Counted from the stretch's first letter, positions 37,871 to 46,940 are shown. The stretch: 64,000 nt of DNA from Sphingobacteriales bacterium (GCA_025353765.1 JANXOD010000024.1:124001-188000); one strand, 5' to 3'. Notes: generated by a model not told the origin, from the sequence alone. A program made the numbers and translations.

Positions 37871-37878
37871 TATCTTTG
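37871..37878 (+). promoter_or_regulatory. -7 box of iscS
   Basis: TATCTTTG, a full match to TAnnTTTG, ending 31 bases before the iscS ATG. The nearest TTG is 24 bases upstream, one beyond the usual spacing. Confidence 0.5.
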
Positions 37879-37909
37879 TATCTGAATTTAAACTCAATCT
37901 AAATAACAG

Positions 37910-39121
37910 ATGAATCTTCCGATATACTTAGATAATAATGCCACCACTCCAATGGATCCGCGTGTTTTGGATACGATGTTGCCTTATTTTAATTCGAAAT
38001 TTGGTAATGCAGCAAGCCGAAATCATGCTTTTGGATGGGCAGCAGAAGAAGCGGTTGATTATGCACGTGAGCAGGTTGCTCAACTAATTGGAGCAAATGA
38101 GAAAGAAATCATCTTTACTTCCGGAGCAACAGAGTCGGATAATCTTGCTATTAAAGGTGTGTTTGAGATGTATAAGGAAAAAGGAAATCATATTATCACT
38201 TGTGTTACAGAACATAAAGCAGTTCTTGATGCCTGTAAACATTTAGAAAAATTAGGTGCAGAAGTAACTTATCTCCCTGTTAAAACAGATGGGTTAATTG
38301 ATTTAAATCAGCTTGAAGCTGCTATTACAGAAAAAACAATATTAGTTTCTATCATGTATGGAAACAATGAGATAGGCATTGTTCAGCCGATAAAAGAAAT
38401 TGCAGCAATTACACATAAGCATGGTGCTCTTTTTATGACAGATGCCACACAAGCTGTTGGTAAAATTCCGGTGGATGTTATTGCTGATGGAATTGACCTG
38501 ATGGCTTTTACAGGACATAAAATGTATGGCCCAAAAGGTGTAGGAGCATTATACGTTCGTCGTAAAAATCCAAGAGTTAAAGTAACTGCACAAATGGATG
38601 GCGGTGGCCACGAACGCGGTATGCGCTCAGGAACATTAAATGTACCAGGTATTGTTGGTTTAGGAAAAGCAGCAGAATTATGTCGCTTAGAAATGGCTGA
38701 AGAAGCAAAGCGCTTATCTGCTTTACGCAATAAATTACAAACCTCACTGCTACAAATGGAAGAAAGCTATCTGAATGGAAATCAGGAAAATCGTTTACCT
38801 CATGTAGCCAATATCTCATTTAAATATGTAGAAGGTGAGGGATTAATGATGGCTATGAAAGATCTGGCAGTTTCTTCCGGTTCTGCTTGTACTTCAGCAT
38901 CCTTAGAACCATCTTATGTTTTAAAAAGCTTAGGCTTATCAGATGACCTTGCTCATTCATCTATCCGTTTTGGATTAGGCCGTTTCACAACGGAAGAAGA
39001 AGTAGATTTTGCTATCACACAAACTAAAAAAGCAGTAAATCATCTTCGCGACTTATCCCCATTATGGGAAATGTTTAAAGAAGGCATAGATTTAGATAAG
39101 ATTGAATGGGCAGAGCATTAA
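37910..39121 (+). CDS. iscS: Cysteine desulfurase IscS
   Basis: 403 residues, full length. A PLP enzyme that takes sulfur from cysteine for iron-sulfur clusters. Seen: start [17 protein letters not shown] lysine in [10 protein letters not shown] (about 205), the mobile catalytic cysteine in [14 protein letters not shown] (about 328). It is followed by iscU and iscA in order, forming a minimal isc set without hscAB, fdx or iscR visible. Cytoplasmic. Confidence 0.97.
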   Translation: MNLPIYLDNNATTPMDPRVLDTMLPYFNSKFGNAASRNHAFGWAAEEAVDYAREQVAQLIGANEKEIIFTSGATESDNLAIKGVFEMYKEKGNHIITCVTEHKAVLDACKHLEKLGAEVTYLPVKTDGLIDLNQLEAAITEKTILVSIMYGNNEIGIVQPIKEIAAITHKHGALFMTDATQAVGKIPVDVIADGIDLMAFTGHKMYGPKGVGALYVRRKNPRVKVTAQMDGGGHERGMRSGTLNVPGIVGLGKAAELCRLEMAEEAKRLSALRNKLQTSLLQMEESYLNGNQENRLPHVANISFKYVEGEGLMMAMKDLAVSSGSACTSASLEPSYVLKSLGLSDDLAHSSIRFGLGRFTTEEEVDFAITQTKKAVNHLRDLSPLWEMFKEGIDLDKIEWAEH

Positions 39122-39165
39122 TGTGATAAACACATTAATATATTAATAAATTAACATATTGAATT

Positions 39166-39579
39166 ATGGCATACTCAGAAAAAGTAATCGATCATTATAC
39201 CAATCCCCGCAATGTGGGTACGTTGGACAAAAGCAACAACAGTGTTGGTACAGGTTTAGTTGGAGCTCCTGAATGTGGTGACGTAATGCGTCTGCAAATT
39301 CAGGTTGATGAAAACCATGTGATCACAGATGCAAAATTTAAAACGTTTGGCTGTGGATCTGCAATTGCATCTTCTTCACTGGCAACAGAATGGTTAAAAG
39401 GCAAATCTATCGATGATGCTATGAAAATAGATAATATGGATATTGTGGAAGAACTGGCTTTACCACCGGTAAAAATTCACTGTTCTGTATTGGCAGAAGA
39501 TGCTATTAAAGCGGCTATTAACGATTACCGTATTAAAAATGGGTTAGAAGCTTTAGTAGTAGAAAAATCACATCACTAA
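39166..39579 (+). CDS. iscU: Iron-sulfur scaffold IscU
   Basis: 137 residues. Holds the three conserved cysteines: ECGDVM (about 36), TFGCGSAIASSS (about 63) and IHCSVLAEDA (about 106). It receives sulfur from IscS and builds the [2Fe-2S] cluster. It lies 44 bases behind iscS. The usual LPPVK motif is present as LALPPVKIHC. Confidence 0.97.
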   Translation: MAYSEKVIDHYTNPRNVGTLDKSNNSVGTGLVGAPECGDVMRLQIQVDENHVITDAKFKTFGCGSAIASSSLATEWLKGKSIDDAMKIDNMDIVEELALPPVKIHCSVLAEDAIKAAINDYRIKNGLEALVVEKSHH

Positions 39580-39593
39580 ATAGTATGTGAGTA

Positions 39594-39657
39594 TAAAGTA
39601 CTTAGTATTTAGACCATCCATCTTATACTAAATACTTGATACTAAATACTAAGCACT
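39594..39657. repeat. Inverted repeat between iscU and iscA
   Basis: AGTACTTAGTATTTAG-like left arm and ACTAAATACTAAGCACT-like right arm (one mismatch) flank a loop that holds another TACTAAATACT word. This AT-rich hairpin may slow RNA decay or partly terminate between iscU and iscA. The same TACTAAATACT word occurs at 7416-7440 after the purF-like gene. Confidence 0.6.
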
Positions 39658-39664
39658 AATAGAA

Positions 39665-39991
39665 ATGGTTACAGTAACAGATAAAGCGAAAAACAAAGTA
39701 GAACAGCTCATGCAGGAGAACGGCTTAGACAGTTCTCATTTTCTGCGTGTATCTGTTCAGGGAGGTGGATGTTCCGGCTTATCTTATAAATTAGATTTTG
39801 ATAACGAAGAAAAACCCGGAGATCAGTTCTTCGAAGATCAGGGAGTAAGAATGGCCCTGGACATGAAATCATTTTTATACCTGGCAGGTACGGAACTCGA
39901 TTTCTCTGATGGATTAAATGGCAAAGGATTTAATTTCCACAATCCCAATGCAACCCGAACCTGTGGTTGTGGAGAAAGTTTTTCCGTATAA
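39665..39991 (+). CDS. iscA: A-type iron-sulfur carrier IscA
   Basis: 108 residues with the HesB fold. Three conserved cysteines: GGGCSGLSY (about 37), and TCGCGESF (about 101 and 103) at the end. It carries Fe-S clusters to target proteins. It follows iscU, separated by the 85-base repeat-bearing gap. A terminator follows at 40036. Confidence 0.95.
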   Translation: MVTVTDKAKNKVEQLMQENGLDSSHFLRVSVQGGGCSGLSYKLDFDNEEKPGDQFFEDQGVRMALDMKSFLYLAGTELDFSDGLNGKGFNFHNPNATRTCGCGESFSV

Positions 39992-40035
39992 CCTATATTT
40001 AATATTTAAATTAGATTCTGAAAGTTTTTTACATT

Positions 40036-40062
40036 GGCTCATTCCTGAGCCTTTTGTTTTTT
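40036..40062 (+). terminator. Terminator after iscA
   Basis: GGCTCA-TTCC-TGAGCC hairpin with a T-rich tail (TTTTGTTTTTT). It overlaps the -33 region of the following gene, so end and start are packed tightly. Confidence 0.85.
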
Positions 40063-40082
40063 ACAGGTATTCTGTATACTTG
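40054..40082 (+). promoter_or_regulatory. Promoter of the acyl-CoA synthetase gene
   Basis: TTG (40054-40056), an 18-base spacer and TATACTTG (40075-40082), a 7 of 8 match to TAnnTTTG, 33 bases before the ATG. The TTG lies in the T-tail of the preceding terminator. Confidence 0.45.
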
Positions 40083-40115
40083 TTCATTGAAACAAAGTGT
40101 TAATTATCCCAAACA

Positions 40116-42029
40116 ATGAATTTGATAACCGAAAAAACTACAATCCCAACCTTATTACGTAACGTAGTTAGTCATATTCATGACGAAAATAATACATTCT
40201 TAATCCATAAGGTAAAAGATACTTGGGAAGAAATTAGCTATAAACAGGTTTTGCATAATGCTGATGCCATTTCCAGTTATTTTCTTGAAATGGGAATTAG
40301 AAAAGGTGATCGTTTAGGTTTAATTATTGAAAACTGTGTCGATTATATTTATTACGACCAAGGCCTGCAGCAAATTGGCGCTGTAAACGTCTCTATATAT
40401 CCTACACTTTCTGAACATGAGGTAGAATATATCTTAAAAGATTCCGGTGTGCGTACCCTATTAGTTGGAAATCCATTTTTATTCCGCAAAATTTTAAAAA
40501 TCGCCAATAACTGTCCTGATCTTCAGCGAATCATTCCGGTTTTTGATGACTATGAGAAATATCTTACAGATCTAAATATAGATGCCGGTGTATTAAGTTT
40601 TAAAGCCCTAATTGAAGAAGGTGAACGAAGTATTAAATTTTATAGTAAAGATCTTAAACGGATACGGGAAGAGGTATTACCATCAGATCTCTCTTCTTTA
40701 ATATATACATCCGGCACTACCGGAACTCCAAAAGGTGTAATGTTAACCCATTCTAATTTTGTAGAAAATGTACGGGTTTGTTTAGATCAAATACCGGTTA
40801 TTGATAAAGATGATACCTTTCTTTCTTTTTTGCCCTTATCTCATGTTTTTGAACGTACTGCTACCTATCATGTTTGCATTACTAAAGGTTCCAAAATTGC
40901 CTTTGCCCAAAGCTTAGAGCTGCTTGCCAAAAATATGGCAGAAGTAAAACCAACCGTTATGAGCTGTGTTCCACGTTTATTAGAACGTATTCACGATAAA
41001 GCCATGAAAAACGGGACAGCTGGAGATGGCGCAAAAGCAAAGATCTTTTTATGGGCTATTGATACCGGCAAAAAATATCGGGAAATTAAAGAAGCCGGCC
41101 AAACTCCCGGCCTTATGATTTCCTTAAAACAAAAACTGGCCGAAAAATTAGTATTTAGTAAGATAAAAGAGAAAACCGGCGGACGTTTAAAATTCATGCT
41201 TTCCGGCGGTGCAGCTTTGCCTAAAAACGTAGGCGAATTCTTTGGCAATTTAGGAATCAAAATATTAGAGGGATTTGGTTTAACCGAGACATCTCCTGTA
41301 ATGTCGGTAACGGAGTTTCACAGACAGGTTTATGGTACCGTTGGTCGTGTAATTCCGGGTATTGAAGTAGGAATACAGGATGTAGAAACCAAGCAATTTA
41401 TCAGCATCCAAACTCATGACTCCTTTAATGAAGATTTTGAATGCGAAGAAGGCGAAGTGGTAGTACGAGGCCATTGTGTAATGAAAGGTTACTGGAACAA
41501 ACCCGAAGAAACAGCGCAGGTAATTGATAGCGAAGGATGGTTTCATACCGGAGATATTGGCCGGTTTTATAAAGGGAATCTCCAAATTACAGATCGTATT
41601 AAAAATATGCTGGTAAATGCATACGGTAAAAATATTTATCCAACCCCGGTTGAAAACACTTATTTAAAAAGCCCTAAAATTGAACAGTTATTTCTTATTG
41701 GCGATAAACGGGAATATATCACAGCGATCGTAATTCCTTCTAAAGAAACACTTCAGGAAACCTTCAAATTAAAAGAAGATTTTTTTCAGCAAAAAGAGCA
41801 GTTTATTCAGAATAAAGAAATTGTAGATTGGGTTAATCTTGATATCCGGAAATTCTCTGCCGAGCTCGCTAAGTTCGAACGGATAAAAACATTCATTATC
41901 AAACGGAATCCCTTTACGATAGAAGAAGGCGAGATCACACCTACCTTAAAAGCCAAACGTAAGGTTATTGAAAAAAAATATGCTGATCAGATAGATCACA
42001 TGTATTTACAGGAAGTAGAGGTTGATTAA
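40116..42029 (+). CDS. fadD: Long-chain acyl-CoA synthetase
   Basis: 637 residues. AMP-binding enzyme of the acyl-CoA synthetase group. Seen: P-loop-like IYTSGTTGTPKGVMLTH (about 196), GFGLTETSP (about 388), GDIGRF and DRIKNMLVNAYGKNIYP in the C-terminal domain. It activates fatty acids to acyl-CoA by way of acyl-AMP. The N-terminal lid domain and the length fit the long-chain family. It may serve degradation or recycling of lipids. It has its own promoter and terminator. Confidence 0.9.
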   Translation: MNLITEKTTIPTLLRNVVSHIHDENNTFLIHKVKDTWEEISYKQVLHNADAISSYFLEMGIRKGDRLGLIIENCVDYIYYDQGLQQIGAVNVSIYPTLSEHEVEYILKDSGVRTLLVGNPFLFRKILKIANNCPDLQRIIPVFDDYEKYLTDLNIDAGVLSFKALIEEGERSIKFYSKDLKRIREEVLPSDLSSLIYTSGTTGTPKGVMLTHSNFVENVRVCLDQIPVIDKDDTFLSFLPLSHVFERTATYHVCITKGSKIAFAQSLELLAKNMAEVKPTVMSCVPRLLERIHDKAMKNGTAGDGAKAKIFLWAIDTGKKYREIKEAGQTPGLMISLKQKLAEKLVFSKIKEKTGGRLKFMLSGGAALPKNVGEFFGNLGIKILEGFGLTETSPVMSVTEFHRQVYGTVGRVIPGIEVGIQDVETKQFISIQTHDSFNEDFECEEGEVVVRGHCVMKGYWNKPEETAQVIDSEGWFHTGDIGRFYKGNLQITDRIKNMLVNAYGKNIYPTPVENTYLKSPKIEQLFLIGDKREYITAIVIPSKETLQETFKLKEDFFQQKEQFIQNKEIVDWVNLDIRKFSAELAKFERIKTFIIKRNPFTIEEGEITPTLKAKRKVIEKKYADQIDHMYLQEVEVD

Positions 42030-42063
42030 AAATAGTTCATCTGATAATCAGATGAACTATTTT
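42029..42063. terminator. Bidirectional terminator after fadD
   Basis: Near-perfect arms AAAATAGTTCATCTGAT and ATCAGATGAACTATTTT. It serves fadD on the plus strand and the next gene on the minus strand, whose stop is 5 bases away. Confidence 0.9.
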
Positions 42064-42068
42064 GACCT

Positions 42069-42803
42069 TTAAATAAATGGAATAATAGCTCTAAACCGCA
42101 AGCCATAAATCGGGAAAGTCGGACATTCCCAACCTTGATGAAATATGGAGTCAGGTATATCTTTATCACTATAGCCATAAGAAAAGAGAGTATTTGATAA
42201 CTCGGTATTGAAATTATGACTACCTCTAAAAACTAACCAGTGTAAATTAAGAGGCGATCCTCCAACATAACCTGTTTGGCAAAGTACAATGGCAGGAAAA
42301 CCATTATTCGCCATATTCCACAGTGTAGCCCAGTGTGATTGAAAAAGTACCTGATTTGCAGGATTAATAAAGCCTCCTAATAGCCATGGTTCTACATATT
42401 TATCAATAAACCGTAAACCATAAGCATTTAATATATCCATAATCCTATTCGGAGATGTTCCTAATGCACCACCAATAATATCGGGTCCATGATTTGAATG
42501 AATCTCAGTAAATAATCTATCCATATCACCAGGGTATGGATTTTTCCCCCATGCCTCAATAATTGCAGTACATGCCGCCTGAGCACAAGGATTATTAAAA
42601 TTACTATTAGGTGGTGTATAGCTCTGTATAGAATTTGGAATGCCCTTCGTATTTCCTGCAATTAATACATCCTCTTTTTCAGCATTTGTTTGCTTCAATT
42701 CTTTATTTTTTGCATCTAAAATTTGTGAGCTATCCCAAACACTTTGATCGAAATAGTTATAGTTGATTTCCTTTTCCATACTTAAATCTATAAATAGATC
42801 CAT
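42069..42803 (-). CDS. Papain/C39-like cysteine peptidase-like protein
   Basis: 244 residues, not firmly placed. The C-terminal 170 residues look like a C39-like or papain-like peptidase: a candidate nucleophile in NPCAQAACTAIIEAW (about residue 92), then NLHWLVFRG with a candidate His (about 191). The first 70 residues are polar with no signal peptide; ATG 42803 or 42779 (MEKEINYN) are possible starts. C39-type enzymes cut double-glycine leaders, and an N-terminal part like this could be a leader itself, but no transporter is nearby. It opens the accessory region. Confidence 0.5.
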   Translation of the reverse strand: MDLFIDLSMEKEINYNYFDQSVWDSSQILDAKNKELKQTNAEKEDVLIAGNTKGIPNSIQSYTPPNSNFNNPCAQAACTAIIEAWGKNPYPGDMDRLFTEIHSNHGPDIIGGALGTSPNRIMDILNAYGLRFIDKYVEPWLLGGFINPANQVLFQSHWATLWNMANNGFPAIVLCQTGYVGGSPLNLHWLVFRGSHNFNTELSNTLFSYGYSDKDIPDSIFHQGWECPTFPIYGLRFRAIIPFI

Positions 42804-42905
42804 AGAAAACCTATAAATAAAATAGTATTTGTATAAAAAGGAGTACTATAAAAGTGAAGAGCATTTAGAATTCGTCCTATCACAGGATCCCCGTGTAGTC
42901 TCCAT

Positions 42906-43742
42906 TTATTGTTCCTTTTTTATCCACTCTTTTATGGTTTGGATGTTTGTTGGTCGTGCTTTTGTCTCTTCAGATTTAAATTGTTTGTCAGCAATTCCAA
43001 TTAACCAAATATTCAAGTTAGATATACTACCAAACATGGATGTTTTTTCTTCATAATTAGCTTCTACTGCAATATTGTCAATAAATTCTATGAGATGCGA
43101 AAATTCTTTATGCCTTACTGGAACATACCAATCTACGTTTGGTCTATTGAGCCAACTTCCAAAATTAATTACAAGAACCTCTGCATTTTCAAAGTCCTTT
43201 TTAGTTGGCTTGGCTGGTTGATTAATTCTGGTTGTAACAATAAGATTTTGTCCGTATTTCGTATCATTAATAGCTTCTAATACAACAGCCCCGCCATAAT
43301 TCCCATTTTCAAGTTTAAAAGTTAAACAGTCTCCTTTTTCAAAAACAGGTTGGTGAATTCTTTTCTTTTTTCTCGGTTTTGCTTTTGGTCTTTCTGTTTG
43401 CAAGTCCGCTAAAAATTTGTCGAGAACTATTTTGCGTTCTTCAATATCTTTTTTGCTTGCAGCAAGTTGTCGCCAAACCTGAAGGTCTGCACCTGTTTCA
43501 ATTATTTCTTTTACACGATTAAACAGTTCAGGGTCAAGTTGCTTACACTCCCATGTTGCTTGTGCTAATGCAAACCAAAAGTTATTGCTATCGTCAGTGT
43601 CGCTAATTGTCTCTTGATTATTGGCAATTACCTTTTTCGAAATTTCATTAACATCCAGTCCGTCATTGTACAGGTCAAAAAACTCAGCGTAAATGTCCGA
43701 AGAAGTGTCGTTAGATAATATTTCTGTTCCCCAGGTTCCCAT
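42906..43742 (-). CDS. DUF4259 family protein
   Basis: 278 residues beginning MGTWGTEILSNDTSSDIYAE, the mark of DUF4259. The first domain spans about 1-110; a basic linker (RPKAKPRKKKR, about 118-128) joins a second, unrecognised domain (about 130-278). DUF4259 proteins often lie near toxin or defence genes and may be immunity proteins, but this is not proven. A single gene in a gene-poor stretch; no operon partner. Confidence 0.65.
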   Translation of the reverse strand: MGTWGTEILSNDTSSDIYAEFFDLYNDGLDVNEISKKVIANNQETISDTDDSNNFWFALAQATWECKQLDPELFNRVKEIIETGADLQVWRQLAASKKDIEERKIVLDKFLADLQTERPKAKPRKKKRIHQPVFEKGDCLTFKLENGNYGGAVVLEAINDTKYGQNLIVTTRINQPAKPTKKDFENAEVLVINFGSWLNRPNVDWYVPVRHKEFSHLIEFIDNIAVEANYEEKTSMFGSISNLNIWLIGIADKQFKSEETKARPTNIQTIKEWIKKEQ

Positions 43743-43929
43743 GGTTTTTTGATTGTTGTCTATCTTTTGAAGCTGCCACTAACTTGCCTATATACGCAAC
43801 AGATAGGTGCATCTCCATCGAATTGCTAATATATGATAGCATTTAAAAATTCTGAATGATTTTCGCATTTAAATTACGTCCGCTAATTTTAAAATCAGCG
43901 ATACACATTATTTCTGAGTTTGGAATTTT

Positions 43930-45012
43930 TTAACATCCTTTATTTGGTATGGCATAAATCACGTTGCCTGAAACAGATAAATTGAAGCCATAATTTTCTA
44001 TAGCAGGAAGTAACAGCTTTTTCCATGTTTTGCCCATGTCAGATGACCGGAATATACCATCTGAGCGACCACATATTAAATATTTGCCCACTTGTTTGAT
44101 TGATGAAATATTTAATGAAGATTTAAGCCCGAATATATTCCAAATAGGCTGAAGTCCTTCACCTACGATATTCCAGGTTTTTCCACTATCCAGTGAAATG
44201 TGTATTGTGTTTGTTTGGGTTATTGTGTTGTAGACTATAGCGGCAAATCCTCCATCGATACGTTCCACAGCGATGCCAGCGCTCCCTTCACTCATCACAC
44301 AATCCCAGTTTTCACCATCATCTGTCGATCTTAATATCCCCTGTGAGCTGGCAGCCAGGAGTACACCGTTTGACTCTACCATTTTCATTACCCAGCCTCC
44401 AACATGCACATATTTCCAAGTTTTTCCACTGTTAGTGGATTTAAAAAGGGCGTTGTTGGAGCCGATGAAAACTGTGCCTCCCGTGGTCTCAAAAACGCTG
44501 GATACTTGTCTCTCATTATAATTCTTGTACATCCAATCTATCGTTCTGTTAATGCGTACGGCTTGCTCCTGAAAATTTGTGTACATGGGCGACCAATCAC
44601 TCGTTCCGTTTATTTTTTTTAAAAATTGACCCCTGAAATTATATGCAAATATCCCATTCTTGCCAGGAGCAATATTATTCTGTTTACCAGGGAAAATGTC
44701 TTTTGTCCAAAAAGAAGTTGTGGAATTTGGTTCACTGCGATAAACCCCATTTCCAGCACGTAAATAGAGCCCACTGTCATTTGCAAAGAAACCATCACTC
44801 CGTACACCTTCTCTCTGCAAGTTTTCAGGCAGTCCTTCGCTAATGTTCTGCCATGTTTGTCCGCCATCAGTAGATCTGAAAACGATGTTCAAAAGCCCTG
44901 ATTTAGTCTCTTTTGTTGTTTTCTCCCGCGTCTTCTTTTCTTTTAGTACAAAAGAATTTAGTAGGAATAATAGCAGGAGTATAGCCGGAACAAATACAAA
45001 TAATCTTTTCAT
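43930..45012 (-). CDS. Membrane-anchored Asp-box (BNR) beta-propeller protein
   Basis: 360 residues from 45012 (MKRLFVFVPAILLLLFLLNS). An uncleaved N-terminal helix (about 4-20) anchors it, and the rest is exported. Five Asp-box motifs are seen: STDGGQTW, STNSGKTW, STDDGENW, SLDSGKTW and SSDMGKTW, typical of sialidase- or sortilin-like propeller blades. Catalytic sialidase residues were not identified, so binding is more likely than hydrolysis. It is divergent from a membrane-bound regulator, with a 137-base shared promoter region containing repeated TGTAAA boxes. Confidence 0.75.
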   Translation of the reverse strand: MKRLFVFVPAILLLLFLLNSFVLKEKKTREKTTKETKSGLLNIVFRSTDGGQTWQNISEGLPENLQREGVRSDGFFANDSGLYLRAGNGVYRSEPNSTTSFWTKDIFPGKQNNIAPGKNGIFAYNFRGQFLKKINGTSDWSPMYTNFQEQAVRINRTIDWMYKNYNERQVSSVFETTGGTVFIGSNNALFKSTNSGKTWKYVHVGGWVMKMVESNGVLLAASSQGILRSTDDGENWDCVMSEGSAGIAVERIDGGFAAIVYNTITQTNTIHISLDSGKTWNIVGEGLQPIWNIFGLKSSLNISSIKQVGKYLICGRSDGIFRSSDMGKTWKKLLLPAIENYGFNLSVSGNVIYAIPNKGC

Positions 45013-45106
45013 TTTCTTAAATTTAAAGTAAAACATATTGATTAGTAACGTATCAACGTTGATTCAGCAAAGCTACTTTGATATTTTTCGGCTTGAGGGA
45101 TTTGGA

Positions 45107-45140
45107 TTGTAAATAAAAATGTAAACTTTGTAAATAAAAA
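45107..45140. promoter_or_regulatory. Direct repeats in the divergent promoter, candidate operator
   Basis: TTGTAAATAAAAA occurs twice (45107-45119 and 45128-45140), exactly 21 bases apart. A third TGTAAA sits between them, at 45120. Boxes thus lie at 45108, 45120 and 45129. They end 10 bases before the regulator ATG. Winged-helix proteins of the OmpR kind bind such direct repeats on one face of DNA, so this is the likely operator for both genes. Confidence 0.55.
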
Positions 45141-45149
45141 CTTGACACT

Positions 45150-46040
45150 ATGCATCTTAGTCGAAATCTCCTCTCCGGAAAACGCAAATACCTATTCGCA
45201 TTGATACTACTCTTGTTTATCTCTGTGATCTGCGTGGCTTTCAGTATGGCAGGCAGTAACAACTTTGATATCGCCAGAAGGGAAGTTTTGCTCCGCAGGA
45301 TAGGACATGAACTACTTTTACAGTCGGGCGACAGTACATCAAGGGTACTTCCGGTAAAGAAGATCGCCGAAAATGAATACCAGATTAGGTTTGAGAATGA
45401 TCTTACTTTTCAACCGGCCTCTCTGGTGAATACAACTCGGCGTTTGTTGGCCAAAGACCCCCTCGCACGTGATTATATTGTTAACGTTCTGAACTGTGGC
45501 AACTCCAGTGTAGCCTATGGATATGCTATATCCCAAGATAAAAAAGATGATATTGTAGCATGCATAGGAAGAGAGCAACCCAGAGCATGTTACATAATCA
45601 ACGTTAAATTCAAACCGATAGGAATAAATACAGCAAAGAATAGATATCTTCTGGGCAGCCTCCCATTTTTAGCATTTGTTGGTTTTATTTTTTTGAGATC
45701 TGTTAAGCCACGGAAGGCTTTACCTGACAGTTGGCATACTGATACGTTCACTTTGGGCTCGGTGTTGTTCGATGCGAAAAATAGGAAGCTTATCATAAAT
45801 GGAAAGACAATAGACCTGACCACAACGGAAACCCGTGTATTGCTCATTTTCGCATTGTCTCCTAACGAGACCATAGAGAGAAGCCGGCTACAAAAAGAGA
45901 TATGGGAAGATGAAGGTGTTATTGTGGGGCGCAGTTTGGATATGTTCATATCAAAACTTAGAAAAAAACTGGAATTTGATCCGAATATCAACATCGTTGT
46001 TATACGCGGGAAAGGATATAAGCTTGAAATTAGCGCTTAA
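45150..46040 (+). CDS. Transmembrane winged-helix transcription regulator
   Basis: 296 residues. Basic N-terminus, membrane helix at about 14-34, extracytoplasmic domain about 36-163 with three cysteines (116, 138, 147), second helix about 166-183, then a cytoplasmic OmpR-type winged helix about 198-296 (LTTTETRVLLIFALSPNETI, RKKLEFDPNINIVVIRGKGY). No receiver domain exists. This is a one-component sensor like ToxR or CadC but with the DNA-binding domain at the C-terminus. It probably controls itself and the divergent propeller gene. Codon use looks less AT-rich than that of the neighbours. Confidence 0.8.
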   Translation: MHLSRNLLSGKRKYLFALILLLFISVICVAFSMAGSNNFDIARREVLLRRIGHELLLQSGDSTSRVLPVKKIAENEYQIRFENDLTFQPASLVNTTRRLLAKDPLARDYIVNVLNCGNSSVAYGYAISQDKKDDIVACIGREQPRACYIINVKFKPIGINTAKNRYLLGSLPFLAFVGFIFLRSVKPRKALPDSWHTDTFTLGSVLFDAKNRKLIINGKTIDLTTTETRVLLIFALSPNETIERSRLQKEIWEDEGVIVGRSLDMFISKLRKKLEFDPNINIVVIRGKGYKLEISA

Positions 46041-46143
46041 GAAAATCTTCCCGCTCCGAACTGATGCTATTAGAATTCAATTTGGCATTTGTAAAACGCT
46101 ATAGTGAGCTACTAATGTGGTATTATTAAAAGAATTTCGTCCC

Positions 46144-46233
46144 GGCATGCTGCGAGTTTGCAACTCGTACCTTATTTTATTTTTAATGCAGACTATCATT
46201 TATAGGAAGATACGAGCTCATATCAGCGGAGGA
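46144..46233. repeat. Dispersed palindromic repeat, copy 1
   Basis: Begins TGCGAGTTTGCAACTCGTACC (here split as hairpin CGAGTT-TGC-AACTCG, 46153-46167) and ends in TACGAGCTCATATCAGCGG. Compared with copy 3, the right hairpin is partly deleted. It lies between the regulator stop and the SMI1 gene stop. Confidence 0.75.
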
Positions 46234-46238
46234 GGAAA

Positions 46239-46850
46239 TCATTTTACCAGAGCAAATGCTTCAGCCAGTTCTTCTGCTGTGCCTTCTATATTTTTCATCA
46301 TAAGCGTTTCCTCTTCTTCTGACCAGTAAAGCTCACCTGTTTGTAAAAGCTGCGCATAACGGTCTAAAGCCTTATGAAAACTTTCATCCAATACTACATA
46401 ATCACATTCTGTTACTAATGTAATCAGTTGGCCTTCTTTTCCCTTTGGCCCTGGGATTAAATCAAGGTAGCTTATAATTCCGTCTCCATAGGGATCAGCA
46501 GCAATTGGAATTCGCTTCGGATCTGATCGCTGATAAACATGTTCATCTAAAACGGTTCCCGCATAATCGTCATCACCTTCTCTATCTAATTTCCATTGCT
46601 TAAGCATTCGCTTTAATGATAACAATGGCCCACAACCTGGCATCCATATACCCTGAGCATCTTCTTTGGAAGCTTGCCCATCATGTAATAAAAGATGTTC
46701 TCTAAAATCGTTAGGAAATTTTATGTTTAATTGTTCTTCTGTTTTTTGGATAGCCTCTTCAGAAGCCCCTTCATTTAAATTTAATGAAAGCTCCGTATTT
46801 TTACTGAACCATTCTTCAATAGTTTTCCAAAGTGCCTCAATTGATTGCAT
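46239..46850 (-). CDS. SMI1/KNR4 family protein
   Basis: 203 residues from 46850 (MQSIEALWKTIEEWF). The SMI1/KNR4 fold is seen in ASEEAIQKTEEQLNIKFPNDFREHLLLHDGQ and the following WMPGCGPLLSLKRMLKQW. In bacteria these are often immunity proteins of toxin systems, or regulators in yeast. The longer start at 46874 is rejected because the -7 box TATATTTG (46879-46872) covers it. No toxin gene is adjacent. Confidence 0.8.
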   Translation of the reverse strand: MQSIEALWKTIEEWFSKNTELSLNLNEGASEEAIQKTEEQLNIKFPNDFREHLLLHDGQASKEDAQGIWMPGCGPLLSLKRMLKQWKLDREGDDDYAGTVLDEHVYQRSDPKRIPIAADPYGDGIISYLDLIPGPKGKEGQLITLVTECDYVVLDESFHKALDRYAQLLQTGELYWSEEEETLMMKNIEGTAEELAEAFALVK

Positions 46851-46871
46851 ATATGATAAAATTGTAAATTT

Positions 46872-46879
46872 CAAATATA
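46872..46879 (-). promoter_or_regulatory. -7 box of the SMI1/KNR4 gene
   Basis: TATATTTG on the minus strand, 21 bases before the ATG at 46850. It fixes the start and gives a short leader. Confidence 0.5.
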
Positions 46880-46914
46880 ATAGATTTTAATACGGACAGG
46901 GTATAAATTATAAA

Positions 46915-46940
46915 GGCCCCAAGGCTGGTGCGGAGGGGCC
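46915..46940. repeat. GGCCCC/GGGGCC hairpin with a repeat fragment
   Basis: Arms GGCCCC (46915-46920) and GGGGCC (46935-46940) enclose AAGGCTGGTGCGGA, which matches the first bases of the dispersed palindromic repeat. It may be a decayed repeat end reused as a transcription stop for the esterase gene (minus strand). Confidence 0.5.

Noticed and set aside
43930..45012. True sialidase
   Set aside because: Asp-boxes are present, but the arginine triad and catalytic Tyr/Glu/Asp of sialidases could not be found; propeller binding protein is the safer call.
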